NCBI RefSeq assembly: GCF_034555965.1
Contig: NZ_JAYDCK010000003.1
Span: 2,976,001 to 3,040,000, forward strand
Direction: 5' to 3'
Source: Aquicoccus sp. G2-2
GTDB lineage: Bacteria; Pseudomonadota; Alphaproteobacteria; Rhodobacterales; Rhodobacteraceae
Length of the DNA: 64,000 nucleotides
The position numbers were made by a program, and so were the translations under genes. Positions 27,838-38,891 of the stretch are shown in pieces. Every line of letters begins with the position of its first letter. Within the stretch, counting starts at the first letter, position 1. The notes under the pieces are model-generated. The model was not told the DNA's origin, ran no database searches, and saw only the letters and a list, made by a program, of their open reading frames with translations.

Positions 27838-27880
27838 TCTGTTTTCTCCCTTCAGTAATTTGGCGGCACTTACCGCCGGT

Positions 27881-28867
27881 TCAGGCCACGGTTCGGGGCG
27901 CAATCAGGCCCTGTACCGCATTGATAATTGCGTCGTCGCTGACTCGCGCGCGGTCTTCCAGCGCGGGCGCATATGCGATGGGAATGCGCGGCGCGCCCAG
28001 ACGGCGAACCGGCGCCTTGAGGTGGTGATGCAACGCCTCCGCAACGCTGGCGGCGATTTCCGCTCCGAAACCGCCAACGCTGACCGCCTCGTGAACGACC
28101 AGCAACCGCCCTGTCCGGCGGACCGAAGCGAACACCGCGTCGCGGTCCCATGGCCAGAGCGTGCGCAAGTCGATTACCTCAACTTCTGTGCCCTTGGTCG
28201 CCAATACATCAGCGGCGCGCAAACAGGCGTGGCGCATGGCGGACCATGTCACGATGGTGATCGCATCGCCTTCGCGCGCCACTTCGGCGCGGCCCAGTTC
28301 GACAAGATGCTCACCCTCGGGTACATCGCCTTCAAGCGCCCACAGGTTCTTGTGTTCCATATAGACCACCGGATCGTCACAGCGGATCGCGGATTTCAAA
28401 AGACCCAGATTGTCAGCCGGGGTTGACGGGGCAACCACGACCAGCCCCGGAATATGAGCATACCACGCCTCAAGCGACTGTGAATGCTGAGCGGCGGAAG
28501 AGCGCCACATGCCGATTGGTTCGCGCACCACCATCGGCACGCGCATCTGACCACCGAACATGAACCGCGCCTTGGCCGCTTGGTTTACCAACTCGTCCAC
28601 CGCGCAGAGCGCGAAATCAGAAAACCGCATCTCGACTATCGGCCTTGTGCCGGTCATCGCAGCGCCAACGGCGGCGCCCATGATGCACGCTTCGGAAATC
28701 GGGGTATCGGCGATACGGGCGGGGCCGAACATGTCCTGCAAGCCCTTGTATTGGCCAAAGACACCGCCACGGCCCAGATCTTCGCCCAACGCCCAGACGG
28801 CATCGTCGCGTTGCATTTCCTCGATCACCGCGCGGCGGCCCGCATTCAGATAGGTATCGCGCGCCAT
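27881..28867 (-). CDS. 2-oxo acid dehydrogenase E1 component, beta subunit (acetoin/pyruvate type)
   Basis: A 328-residue transketolase-like subunit. The start has the family EEMQRDDAVWALGEDLGRGG, the middle AAQHSQSLEAWYAHIPGLVV, and the C-terminal domain EVEVIDLRTLWPWDRDAVFA followed by LLVVHEAVSVGGFGAEIA. Its start shares one base with the alpha subunit stop. With that subunit it should decarboxylate a 2-oxo acid or acetoin-like compound using TPP. No E2 or E3 gene is in this operon; those of the neighbouring bkd operon might serve. Confidence 0.88.
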   Translation of the reverse strand: MARDTYLNAGRRAVIEEMQRDDAVWALGEDLGRGGVFGQYKGLQDMFGPARIADTPISEACIMGAAVGAAMTGTRPIVEMRFSDFALCAVDELVNQAAKARFMFGGQMRVPMVVREPIGMWRSSAAQHSQSLEAWYAHIPGLVVVAPSTPADNLGLLKSAIRCDDPVVYMEHKNLWALEGDVPEGEHLVELGRAEVAREGDAITIVTWSAMRHACLRAADVLATKGTEVEVIDLRTLWPWDRDAVFASVRRTGRLLVVHEAVSVGGFGAEIAASVAEALHHHLKAPVRRLGAPRIPIAYAPALEDRARVSDDAIINAVQGLIAPRTVA

Positions 28868-29862
28868 CAGAATGCCCTTTCGGCGGGGTTGCCCACATCC
28901 TGCACATCGGCATAGGCCAACGCGGGGTCGGGCCAGTCGGTTGCCTGCGCCTGTGCTGCGATATCGGTCATTTCGTGCAAAGCCTCGGTGTGCAGGGCCG
29001 CAAGACGAGCCGCTTCGACCCCCGCGAGTGTCAGTGCGGATTGCAGCCGTGCGATGGGGCAGTTGGCCTGCTGCGCTTCGACTTCTTCGGCAGGGCGATA
29101 GGTGGCCGGATCAACGGCGGTGTGGCCGGTAATCCGATAGGTTTTCGCATGTAGCAGCGTCGGGCCCATGCCTGCGCGGATATCATTGATGGCGGCGCGC
29201 GCTGCGGTATCGACCGCCATCAGATCGTTGCCATCGACTTCGATCGCGGGAATGCCAATGCTTTGCGCCCGTGCGCCTGCACCTGCCCCGCCGGTCATGG
29301 TGGCGGTTCGTGTGGTGGCGGAAAACCCGTTATCTTCGCAAACGAACAGCACCGGAAGATCAAACACGCGCGCCCAGTTCAGCCCTTCGAGAAATGGCCC
29401 GCGGTTGACCGCGCCGTCGCCGAATATGCAGGTGACGATCTGACGGGAGCCTTGCAATTTCAAACCATGCGCCGCCCCTGTCGCGATTGGGATGTTGGCA
29501 CCGACCACCCCATTCGCCCCCAACATGCCGACGCCGAAATCCGCGATATGCATCGAGCCGCCCTTGCCGCCGCAGGTGCCGCCCGCCCGGCCAAAAAGTT
29601 CACGCATCATCGCCAACGGGTCCGCGCCCTTGGCCAGCGTGTGCCCATGCCCGCGGTGGGTTGATAACATCAGGTCGGCTTGCTCCAGATTGGTGCAAAT
29701 CCCTGCCGCAACCGCCTCTTGTCCGATTGACGGGTGGATTGCGCCCAGAACCAGACCTTCCTTTTGCGCGGCGATTGCCGCCTGCTCAAACGCCCGGATG
29801 CGTTGCATCAATTGCAACAACCCGGTCAGCCTTTCAGTGTCAATATTGGCGGCCTGCGTCAT
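28867..29862 (-). CDS. 2-oxo acid dehydrogenase E1 component, alpha subunit (acetoin/pyruvate type)
   Basis: A 331-residue subunit. The TPP-binding motif is FGDGAVNRGPFLEGLNWARV followed by LFVCEDN, and the family segment GKGGSMHIADFGVGMLGANG precedes it. It is shorter than bkd-type alpha subunits and lacks their N-terminal extension, so it resembles acetoin or pyruvate dehydrogenase E1. It overlaps the IclR regulator gene by four bases and the beta subunit by one, so all three are coupled. Confidence 0.88.
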   Translation of the reverse strand: MTQAANIDTERLTGLLQLMQRIRAFEQAAIAAQKEGLVLGAIHPSIGQEAVAAGICTNLEQADLMLSTHRGHGHTLAKGADPLAMMRELFGRAGGTCGGKGGSMHIADFGVGMLGANGVVGANIPIATGAAHGLKLQGSRQIVTCIFGDGAVNRGPFLEGLNWARVFDLPVLFVCEDNGFSATTRTATMTGGAGAGARAQSIGIPAIEVDGNDLMAVDTAARAAINDIRAGMGPTLLHAKTYRITGHTAVDPATYRPAEEVEAQQANCPIARLQSALTLAGVEAARLAALHTEALHEMTDIAAQAQATDWPDPALAYADVQDVGNPAERAF

Positions 29863-30680
29863 TGTATGCCTTCCTTCGCACGGGACCGGGCAGGGGCCGT
29901 TCCGCCCCGGCTTCTTTCCTTGAGCAGTCCTTGAAGCGTGGCCGCTTCCTGCTTCAGAAGACGTGCAATCATCTCACGGCGCACCGGGTCCATCCGCTCT
30001 TGAATGGCCGCAATCGAAAGGGAGGCGGCAACCCTCCCTTGCATATCCATGACCGGCACGCCGACCGCGTTCATCGCGGTGACGATCCGCCCATCGTTAT
30101 AGGTGTGCCCATGCTTTCGGGCCGCCGCGATCATTTCATGCAGATCGGTATCGCCAAACCGGTCGAAATCGGTTCGCTCGGCCTTGTTGGCGTTCAGGAC
30201 CGAGCTTATTTCGGCGTCGTCCTCAAAGGCCAGCAATGCCAGCGATCCGGCCCCCACGCCAAGCGGCCGCCGGTCCCCGACCGAAAGCGTCAGCGTGCGA
30301 ATGGGATACGAACCTGTGCGCCGGTCAAGGCAATGAGCCATATCGCCATCGCGCACCGACAAGAAGACGGTATCGCCAGTTTCCGCCGCCAGACGGTCAA
30401 GGCTGTGGCGCGCCAGTTCGATGATATGAAAGCGCCGCGCGGATTGGCCGAGCAAGAACAGATCATACCCTAACCGGTAAAGCTTGGCCTGCGCGTCGCA
30501 TTCAACATAGCCGACCTCGACCAACGCCTTGAGCAGTCGCGACACCGTGGCCTTGCCGAGATCCGTGGCCTCGGCCACACGGGCAAGCCGTGTGCCTTCA
30601 CTGTCGCCAGCGGCCAGCGCACTTAACACGCTTGACGCCCGCCCGACGGTTTGAACCGATACGACCCGCTGTTTTTCCAT
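29859..30680 (-). CDS. IclR family transcriptional regulator
   Basis: A 273-residue regulator. The N-terminal winged helix reads VSVQTVGRASSVLSALAAGD, then LGKATVSRLLKALVEVGYVE; the rest is the IclR effector domain. The ATG at 30680 was chosen for its family-typical distance to the DNA-binding domain, although its ribosome-binding site is weak; 30692 is also possible. It is the first gene of the E1/TRAP/thiamine-enzyme operon and overlaps the alpha subunit gene by four bases, so it probably autoregulates the operon in response to the transported compound. Confidence 0.87.
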   Translation of the reverse strand: MEKQRVVSVQTVGRASSVLSALAAGDSEGTRLARVAEATDLGKATVSRLLKALVEVGYVECDAQAKLYRLGYDLFLLGQSARRFHIIELARHSLDRLAAETGDTVFLSVRDGDMAHCLDRRTGSYPIRTLTLSVGDRRPLGVGAGSLALLAFEDDAEISSVLNANKAERTDFDRFGDTDLHEMIAAARKHGHTYNDGRIVTAMNAVGVPVMDMQGRVAASLSIAAIQERMDPVRREMIARLLKQEAATLQGLLKERSRGGTAPARSRAKEGIQ

Positions 30681-30846
30681 ACGACCCAACATGCCCCGGA
30701 TGACAAAGAATTTCACTCAGTGGAACATGAGGCACATAAAAATGAAACAAAAATCTTCTGGTTCATGCGCCAAAGCGTTCCGCTTCGCATTTGAGGCGGG
30801 GATAAGATGGGTGCTTTAAGCACGATGCAAACCATCATGACTGGTG

Positions 30847-30898
30847 AGCAACATGGCGAATTTATCGCCACCATGTTGCTGTCTTCTCACAATGAGAA
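30847..30898. repeat. two adjacent inverted repeats between the bkd operon and the IclR operon
   Basis: AGCAACAT-GGCGA (30847-30859) pairs with TCGCC-(ACC)-ATGTTGCT (30865-30880), 13 base pairs with a three-base bulge. Beside it TTCTCA-CAA-TGAGAA forms a 6-bp stem at 30884-30898. They lie 15-66 bases after the lpdV-like stop and upstream of the IclR gene on the same strand. A termination or processing structure, or a regulator site, are both possible; no long T-run follows. Confidence 0.45.
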
Positions 30899-30912
30899 TG
30901 CCGAAAATGCCG

Positions 30913-32301
30913 TCAGGCGTGCAGGGTTTGCCCTAGGGCGGCCATCGCTGCCTCTTGCAGCGCCTCGCTCAGGGTCGGGTGGGCGTGGACGGTTGCCGCG
31001 ACATCCTCCAGCCGGGCCTGCATTTCCAACGCTAGGGAAAATGCTGCCGAAAGTTCCGAAACGCCCTTGCCGACAGCCTGAATTCCCAAAATCACATGAT
31101 TATCCGCCCGCGCCACCACGCGCACGAAGCCCTGATCGGCCTGCATGGTCATGGCGCGGCCATTGGCGCTGAACGGGAAATTGCCGGACTTGATCTCGTG
31201 CCCGGCATCGCGGGCCTGCTCGGGGGACAGGCCGACCGTGACAATCTCGGGATCGGTAAAACACACCGCCGGAATGGCCTGCTTGTCCCATTGCAGTTTT
31301 TGCCCGGCAATCACGCGCGCGACCAGATCGCCTTGCGCCATGGCCCGGTGCGCCAGCATTGGCTCCCCGGTGACATCACCGATGGCATAGATACCGCGCA
31401 TCGCGGTTTGGCATTTCTGGTCAATGCGCAGATAGGGGCCATCCATTTCCAACGCCAGCTCCTCGCGCCCCCAGCCGTCTGTCACAGGTTTGCGCCCAAC
31501 CGTTACCAACACCTTGTCCGCTTTCAAACGGGCTTCACCGTCGGGGCCGTCAATATGCAACGCGCCCTTGTCATTCAGCCCGATTGCACGTGTATCGTTC
31601 AGCACCTTCATGCCGATCTCTTTCAGCCGCTTCATCACCGGGCGGGTCAATTCGGCGTCATATTGCGGCAAAATGCGCGGGGCCGCTTCGATCACCGTGA
31701 CCTTCGCGCCAAGCTTGGCGAATGCGGTGCCCAGTTCCAGTCCGATATAGCCGCCGCCGACAACAGCAAGGCTTGTCGGCACCTCGGTCAGGGCCAAGGC
31801 ATCGGTGGACGAAATCACCCGCCCGCCAAACGGCAACGCAGGCAGGGCCACAGGGGCAGAGCCGGTGGCGATTACCACATTGTCGGCATAGATGATCTGT
31901 TCGCCGGTATCGGTTTCAACCGCAACCGTGCGGCCATCGCGGAATTCCGCGCGCCCGGCGACGCGCTTTACGCCCGCCTTTTTCAGCAACCCGCTGACGC
32001 CAGTGGTCAGGCGCGCCACGATGGCGTCTTTCCATTCCATTGTCTGCGCCAGATTGATCTGTGGGCTTTTCGCGCTGATGCCAAGCATGCTCTCTGTCGC
32101 GTGCGCGCTCACCGCCGCGAATTCATCCGCCGCATGGATCAGCGCCTTGGAGGGGATGCACCCGACATTGAGACAGGTTCCACCCGGCCGCGCGGGATCG
32201 ACAATCACCGTGTCGACGCCAAGTTGCCCAGCGCGGATTGCACAGACGTAACCGCCGGGGCCGGCACCAACCACCAGAAGCTTGCAGGAAATAGCCTTCA
32301 T
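30913..32301 (-). CDS. lpdV: dihydrolipoyl dehydrogenase (E3) of branched-chain keto-acid dehydrogenase
   Basis: A 462-residue flavoprotein that reoxidises dihydrolipoyl groups on E2 with NAD. FAD binding is at LLVVGAGPGGYVCAIRAG, the redox disulfide at GGTCLNVGCIPSKAL, the NAD motif at LAVVGGGYIGLELG, and the C-terminal active-site His-Glu in VHAHPTLSEALQEAAM. The ATG at 32301 follows the E2 stop by four bases with AAGG upstream; the TTG start at 32319 overlaps E2 and is less likely. The name is by position in the bkd operon. Confidence 0.92.
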   Translation of the reverse strand: MKAISCKLLVVGAGPGGYVCAIRAGQLGVDTVIVDPARPGGTCLNVGCIPSKALIHAADEFAAVSAHATESMLGISAKSPQINLAQTMEWKDAIVARLTTGVSGLLKKAGVKRVAGRAEFRDGRTVAVETDTGEQIIYADNVVIATGSAPVALPALPFGGRVISSTDALALTEVPTSLAVVGGGYIGLELGTAFAKLGAKVTVIEAAPRILPQYDAELTRPVMKRLKEIGMKVLNDTRAIGLNDKGALHIDGPDGEARLKADKVLVTVGRKPVTDGWGREELALEMDGPYLRIDQKCQTAMRGIYAIGDVTGEPMLAHRAMAQGDLVARVIAGQKLQWDKQAIPAVCFTDPEIVTVGLSPEQARDAGHEIKSGNFPFSANGRAMTMQADQGFVRVVARADNHVILGIQAVGKGVSELSAAFSLALEMQARLEDVAATVHAHPTLSEALQEAAMAALGQTLHA

Positions 32302-32305
32302 CGGT

Positions 32306-33606
32306 TCACCTTTCGACAAAGATCAGGGCAGGCGTTTCAAGCAATGTCTTGATCTTCTGGACAAATACCGCCGCGTCCCAGCCATCAATCACCCGATGGT
32401 CAAAGCTTGACGACAGGTTCATCATCTTGCGCGGCACAAATTGGCTGCCATCCCAGACCGGGCGCGTGGCCATCTTGTTGACCCCGATAATCGCCACTTC
32501 GGGGTGATTGATGATTGGCGTGCTGGTGATACCACCCAACGCCCCGAGCGACGTGATCGTAATGGTCGAGCCGGACAATTCATCGCGCGTGGCACTGCCT
32601 GCCTTCGCCGCCTCGCTGACGCGGTTCAACTCGCCCGCGCAGCCCCAGAGATCACGTGCCTCGGCGTGGCGCACGACCGGCACCATCAGCCCCGCACCGG
32701 TTTGCGCCGCGATACCGATATGCACACCGCCGCTTTGTTCAACAAAGCCAGCCTCATCATCGTAATGTGCATTCAGATGCGGTTGATCGGCAATCGCGCG
32801 CACCATTGCCCGCATGAGGAATGGCAACAACGTCAGCTTTGGCTGATCGTCGCGGCGCGCCTTGTTGAGGTTTGCCCGCAAATCTTCCAGCGCGGTCACG
32901 TCGATTTCCTCGACATAGGTGATATGGGCAATTCTTGCGTTGGCTTGCGCCATACGTTCCGCGATCTTGCGGCGCAGCCCGATCACCTTGATCCGCTCAA
33001 CCGAGGTATTGCGCTGATAGCCCGCCGCAGGTGCCATGCCGTCCGGCGCAACCTCCAGCCGATCAATATCCGCATGAACAATCCGCCCGGCCGGGCCGCT
33101 GCCGACAACGCGGCGCAAATCTATCCCCGCGTCGCGCGCCCTTGCCCGGACCGACGGGGCCGCCAATGGTTTTTCCCCTCCGGGCGCGGCAGATGCGCAT
33201 TTCCCGGCGCGGGCGACGCCGCCGGGAGAGGCCGGGTGTCTGGCTCCTTTGGCGTGCCCTTCGGAGGTGTTTCAACAGAAGGCTCAGGCGGCACATCTGT
33301 TGGCGTCTCTGCGGCGGGCGCATCGGCATCAGAAACCTCTGCGACGGTTTCGGTGTTTCCTTCCCCTGCCACTTCCAACCGGATCAACGGTGATTTCACG
33401 GCCATCTTGTCACCGGGTGCGGCGCCAAGCCAAAGCACGGTGCCATCAGACGGCGACGGGATTTCAACCGTTGCCTTGTCCGTCATCACCGCTGCCAGCA
33501 CCTGATCCTCGCGCACCACATCGCCAACCGCGACATGCCATTCCGCCAGTTCCACCTCGGCGATCCCTTCACCGACATCCGGCACCTTGATTGTATGCTG
33601 GCCCAT
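32306..33606 (-). CDS. bkdB: dihydrolipoyl acyltransferase (E2) of branched-chain keto-acid dehydrogenase, frameshifted
   Basis: The first frame holds the lipoyl domain (VMTDKATVEIPSPSDGTVLW, lipoyl Lys in TDKA) and an acidic Ala/Pro linker. The second holds the E3/E1-binding domain (APSVRARARDAGIDLRRVVG, then GPAGRIVHADI) and the catalytic domain with SSSFDHRVIDGWDAA near the end. The frames change at the adjacent A5/G4 runs (plus-strand 33170-33178). One extra base yields the expected EKPLAAPSVRARA join and a 433-residue protein. It carries the acyl group from E1 to coenzyme A. Confidence 0.9.
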
Positions 33607-33609
33607 GGC

Positions 33610-34623
33610 TCAGGCCTCCATCGTTTCGGTCAGGGCCGCGCCAACACGGGCGGGGCCGGGAAAGTAATCCCATTCTTGCGCATGAGGGTAAGGCGTATCC
33701 CAGCCCGCCACACGGCGAACCGGAGCTTCCAGATGATAAAAGCAATGCTCGGCCACCAAGGCGGCCAGTTCCGCGCCAAAGCCGGAGGTCAGCGTTGCCT
33801 CATGCACGATCACGCAGCGCCCGGTCTTGCGCACCGAAGTGGTGATCGCGTCCAGATCATAGGGCAGCAGCGTGCGCAGGTCGATTACCTCGGCATCAAT
33901 GCCGGTGTCATCGGCGGCGGCCAGCGCGACATGCACCATCGTGCCATAGGCAAGAACGGTCACATCGCGGCCCTCTCGCTTGACCTTGGCCTGCCCCAGC
34001 GGCACGGTGAAATGCTCCTCGGGCACCTCACCATCCGGGTGCTTGCCCCAGCTGGTTACCGGGCGCTCATAATGGCCATCGAACGGGCCGTTATAAAGCC
34101 GCTTGGGTTCCAGAAATATCACCGGGTCGGGGTCTTCGATGGCGGCAATCAACAGCCCCTTGGCGTCATGCGGGTTGCTGGGGACGACCACCTTGAGGCC
34201 CGCCACATGGGTGAACAGCGCCTCGGGGCTTTGGCTGTGTGTCTGCCCGCCAAAGATACCGCCGCCGGTTGGCATTCGAACAACCATCGGGCAGGTGAAA
34301 TCCGCATTCGAGCGGTAGCGGATGCGCGCGGCTTCCTGAGTGATCTGATCATAGGCGGGATACATGTAATCGGCGAACTGAATCTCGACGCAAGGGCGCA
34401 GCCCGTTCGCCGCCATACCGATGGCGGTTCCGACGATGCCGCTTTCGCTGATTGGCGCATCGAAGCAGCGGCTGCGGCCATATTTTTCCTGCAACCCTTG
34501 TGTGGCGCGAAACACCCCGCCGAAATAACCCACGTCCTCGCCATAAACCACGACCGTCTCATCGCGCCCCATTGCGACATCCATGCCATCGCGGATCGCC
34601 TGAATCATCGTCATGCGTGCCAT
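33610..34623 (-). CDS. bkdA2: branched-chain keto-acid dehydrogenase E1 component, beta subunit
   Basis: A 337-residue subunit of the transketolase family. The start MIQAIRDGMDVAMGRDETVV, the central HSQSPEALFTHVAGLKVVVP and the late VIDLRTLLPYDLDAITTSVR are strongly of the BCKDH beta type. It begins two bases after the alpha subunit's stop and ends three bases before bkdB. Together with bkdA1 it decarboxylates the 2-oxo acids of valine, leucine and isoleucine. Confidence 0.93.
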   Translation of the reverse strand: MARMTMIQAIRDGMDVAMGRDETVVVYGEDVGYFGGVFRATQGLQEKYGRSRCFDAPISESGIVGTAIGMAANGLRPCVEIQFADYMYPAYDQITQEAARIRYRSNADFTCPMVVRMPTGGGIFGGQTHSQSPEALFTHVAGLKVVVPSNPHDAKGLLIAAIEDPDPVIFLEPKRLYNGPFDGHYERPVTSWGKHPDGEVPEEHFTVPLGQAKVKREGRDVTVLAYGTMVHVALAAADDTGIDAEVIDLRTLLPYDLDAITTSVRKTGRCVIVHEATLTSGFGAELAALVAEHCFYHLEAPVRRVAGWDTPYPHAQEWDYFPGPARVGAALTETMEA

Positions 34624-34625
34624 GC

Positions 34626-36163
<1,538 letters not shown>

Positions 36164-37142
36164 TCACAGCCCAAACAGCGCCTCTGCGGTTTCATGACGC
36201 ACTTGTCTGGCCTGTTCTGGTGGCAGGGTGTCGATGTTGGCGAGGAACCCTTCGGTATCACCGATGTTGTGCGGAAAGTCCGAACCGAACATGACCCGAT
36301 CAGCGCCTGCTATCTCGATGCACATGCGCATTGGCGCGGCGGAGTAGGTTTGGGCATCATACCAGACGCGCCGCGCTTGTTCGCCGGGTGGCGTTTCGGT
36401 GTCTTCTCGGCAGGCCGGGATTATCTCGAAACAGCGATCAAGACGGCTCATCACATAGGGCAGGGTGCCGCCCGCATGAGGCGAGATCAGCTTGAGATTT
36501 GGATAGCGATCGAGAAAGCCATCATAGAAGATCCGCGCGAAGGCCAGCGTTGTATCCATCATGAAGCCGACAGCGGCGGTCAAATCGTGACGCCGCAGGT
36601 CCATTTGTGCCGCACCCGGGGGCGGCGGGATGGATCAGCACAGGAAGGGCAGCGGCGTCGATAGCGGCCCAGACCGGAGCGAAGGCAGGGTCGGTCAGGG
36701 GGCGGCCGTTGATATTGGCCAACACCATCACCCCGATGGCACCATCGGCGCGGGCGCGAGCCAGTTCGGCCACCGCCGCTTCGGGGTGTTCCCAAGGCAA
36801 GGAGGCCAGCCAGCGCAGGCGGTCCGGATGCTGTGCCTGCGCGTCGGCCATATCCTCATTGGAAAGCTGTGCCGCGCGGCGGCTGGTTTCACTATCCCCG
36901 AAATAGACATTGGGACAGGTCAACGAGAGGATCGCCAGATCAATCTTCCAACGATCCATGTGTTCGATCCGCAACCCAAGATCGAAATGCCCCGGCATTG
37001 GCGTCATGAACGGTGCGCCGTCTTGGGCGATGCAGGTGCGGCCTTGCGAAGTTTTGGTCACGGCAAGGCGGGGGCCGCCGTGGCTGGCCAGAAGGTCCAT
37101 CCAGCGTTTGCTGAGCATATGGGTGTGCATGTCGATGAGCAT
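36164..37142 (-). CDS. ACMSD-like amidohydrolase (amidohydrolase 2 family), frameshifted in this sequence
   Basis: The N-terminal frame begins MLIDMHTHMLSKRW with the HxH metal pair (H6, H8) and contains a later His in VLIHPAAP. The C-terminal frame carries FMMDTTLAFARIFYDGFLDR, SPHAGGTLPYVMSRLD and the metal Asp in MFGSDFPHNIGDT. The shift is at the five-G run at 36618-36622. Removing one base gives HPAAPGAAQMDLRRHDLTAA and a 325-residue protein, the normal size. The family includes aminocarboxymuconate-semialdehyde decarboxylase, gamma-resorcylate decarboxylase and lactonases. It diverges from a MarR regulator, which suggests joint control, perhaps in aromatic-acid breakdown. Confidence 0.85.
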
Positions 37143-37300
37143 TATTCGGGGATCTCCAGAAAAGGATCAGCTGCGCCGTGCAACGGCATCGCCATATTCG
37201 GGCGACGCCGACATTGGCACCGATGGATGCCTGCCTTGTTCGCGGGCAGGCCGGTGTTGAAGCGTGCAAACATGCCGGTCCTGGTCCTGCGCAGATTGAA

Positions 37301-37315
37301 AAGTTAATATAACTT
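37301..37315. promoter_or_regulatory. palindrome AAGTTA-ATA-TAACTT, candidate MarR operator
   Basis: A perfect 6-bp inverted repeat with a 3-base centre lies 60 bases before the MarR start and in the gap shared with the divergent amidohydrolase gene. A related half, GTTAATATT, follows at 37321. MarR proteins usually bind such AT-rich palindromes at their own promoters. The palindrome is seen; the assignment is inference. Confidence 0.45.
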
Positions 37316-37374
37316 GTCATGTTAATATTCATCAGATAGCGTTTTCTTGCAAGCAGGGGGCTGAGGTTCTTGGG

Positions 37375-37884
37375 ATGAGTAACGACCATCTTGGACTCGA
37401 TCATGTTCCGCTCGGCGCTAGCGCCGTGGCGGTGGCCACGCAGCGGCTGGCGCAGATGGTGCGTGCGGATCTGGGCGAGGTTTTGGCTGTGCGCGGGGAT
37501 CTGAGCTTGTTGGAATGGCGGATCTGCGTGGCGCTGGCGGAACGCGGGCCGGTGCCGCAGAAAGAGATCGTGTCGTTTTGCCGGATGCAGCAGGCGCAGG
37601 TGAGCCGCGCGCTGGCCGTGTTGCAGAGCCGCCGCTTGATCCATGTAGAGCAAGGCAGCAAGGATCGGCGCTCAAAGCTGTTTCATCTAACCCCTGAGGG
37701 GCGGGCGCTGTTTGAGAAAAACCTGCCGGACGTTGAACGGTTCTGCGCTACGATTGATGATGCATTGACGCCGCAGGAGCGCAGCCAATTTATTGACATG
37801 TGCGAACGCATCGCCTCAGCATGCCACGATAAGAAGCCTGCCGGTACGTTGCCGCCGACCGCCAGAATCAAGCAGGTCACATAA
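37375..37884 (+). CDS. MarR family transcriptional regulator
   Basis: A 169-residue regulator. The winged helix-turn-helix reads VPQKEIVSFCRMQQAQVSRA followed by the wing HVEQGSKDRRSKLFHLTPEG, with the DRR signature. It lies just 36 bases before the TctC-like gene on the same strand and diverges from the ACMSD-like amidohydrolase, so it may control both. MarR regulators typically respond to aromatic acids. Confidence 0.9.
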   Translation: MSNDHLGLDHVPLGASAVAVATQRLAQMVRADLGEVLAVRGDLSLLEWRICVALAERGPVPQKEIVSFCRMQQAQVSRALAVLQSRRLIHVEQGSKDRRSKLFHLTPEGRALFEKNLPDVERFCATIDDALTPQERSQFIDMCERIASACHDKKPAGTLPPTARIKQVT

Positions 37885-37920
37885 AAAAGCGGCTACAAAA
37901 AAATTTATGGGAGAAAAGAA

Positions 37921-38868
37921 ATGAAACTCAAGACCTTAATCGCCGGTGCCGCCATGGCGGCCACGATGGCATTTAGTGCCACCGCACAGGCGGAAGACTG
38001 GGCGCCCTCGGGGCCGCTCAACTTGCAGATCGGCTTTGGTGCCGGTGGTGAAACCGATACGCTTGGCCGGATCGTGGGCAAGGCACTTGCCGAGCAGACC
38101 GGTTGGAATGTCGTTGTCGAGAACAAGCCGGGTGGTGGCGGTATCGCGATGTTCACCGGCATTTCCGTAGCCCCGGCGGATGGCTCGGTCATCGGGCTTG
38201 GCGTGAATATCCCGGTGATTATCAACCTGATTCAGCGGGGAGATCAGCTGCCTTTCACCGTTGACAGTTTTGACTACCTTGGCACCGTCACCAACGCACA
38301 GCTTGCGTTGATCGCGCCCGCCAGCGCACCCTACAACAACGTCGATGAGCTGGTGGCCGCATCGAAGAAGCAGGGCGGTATCAACGTGGCGTTTGATGCA
38401 AAGACCCAAGAGTTGATCATGCGCAGCATCAACTCGCAAAGCGACGCTGGTTTGGTGCCTCTGGCGACCAAGAGCAGCTCGGAGCAGATCCAGATGATAT
38501 TGGGTGGGCAGGCTGGCGCGGCGTTTACCGCAGGAAACCAGATTCCCTATATCGAAAGCGGTGATGTCAAACTGTTGGCCAGCGCCAACGAGACACGCCA
38601 CAACTATGCCCCCGATGTTCCGACGCTGATTGAACAGGGTTATGATGTTGCGGTTGATCCCTACTTCTATTTTGCGGCGCCTAAGGGGTTGCCGGAGAAC
38701 GTGAAATCCGCGCTGGTCAAGGCGCTGGATACGGCGATTCAATCAGACGAGGTAAAGACAGCGGTGCAAAACGCGCTGAAGACCGATGTGCGCAATCTCG
38801 GCCCGGAAGGGACAAGGGAATCGTTCACGCGCGGCCTTGAGCGGTTCAAGAAGCTTTTGGCGAACTGA
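37921..38868 (+). CDS. tripartite tricarboxylate transporter substrate-binding protein TctC-like
   Basis: A 315-residue secreted receptor with a signal peptide of about 24 residues ending SATAQA. The mature chain has PLNLQIGFGAGGETDTLGRI and VVENKPGGGGIAMFTGISVA, both hallmarks of the Bug/TctC family. GGGAG precedes the ATG. The family binds carboxylates and related small acids. The two permease genes follow after a hairpin. Confidence 0.92.
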   Translation: MKLKTLIAGAAMAATMAFSATAQAEDWAPSGPLNLQIGFGAGGETDTLGRIVGKALAEQTGWNVVVENKPGGGGIAMFTGISVAPADGSVIGLGVNIPVIINLIQRGDQLPFTVDSFDYLGTVTNAQLALIAPASAPYNNVDELVAASKKQGGINVAFDAKTQELIMRSINSQSDAGLVPLATKSSSEQIQMILGGQAGAAFTAGNQIPYIESGDVKLLASANETRHNYAPDVPTLIEQGYDVAVDPYFYFAAPKGLPENVKSALVKALDTAIQSDEVKTAVQNALKTDVRNLGPEGTRESFTRGLERFKKLLAN

Positions 38869-38891
38869 CCAGAGCGGATGTTGCATAGAAT

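Noticed and set aside
31096-32352. Long plus-strand ORF (418 codons) over lpdV
   Set aside because: No recognisable domain; the opposite strand encodes a complete dihydrolipoyl dehydrogenase.
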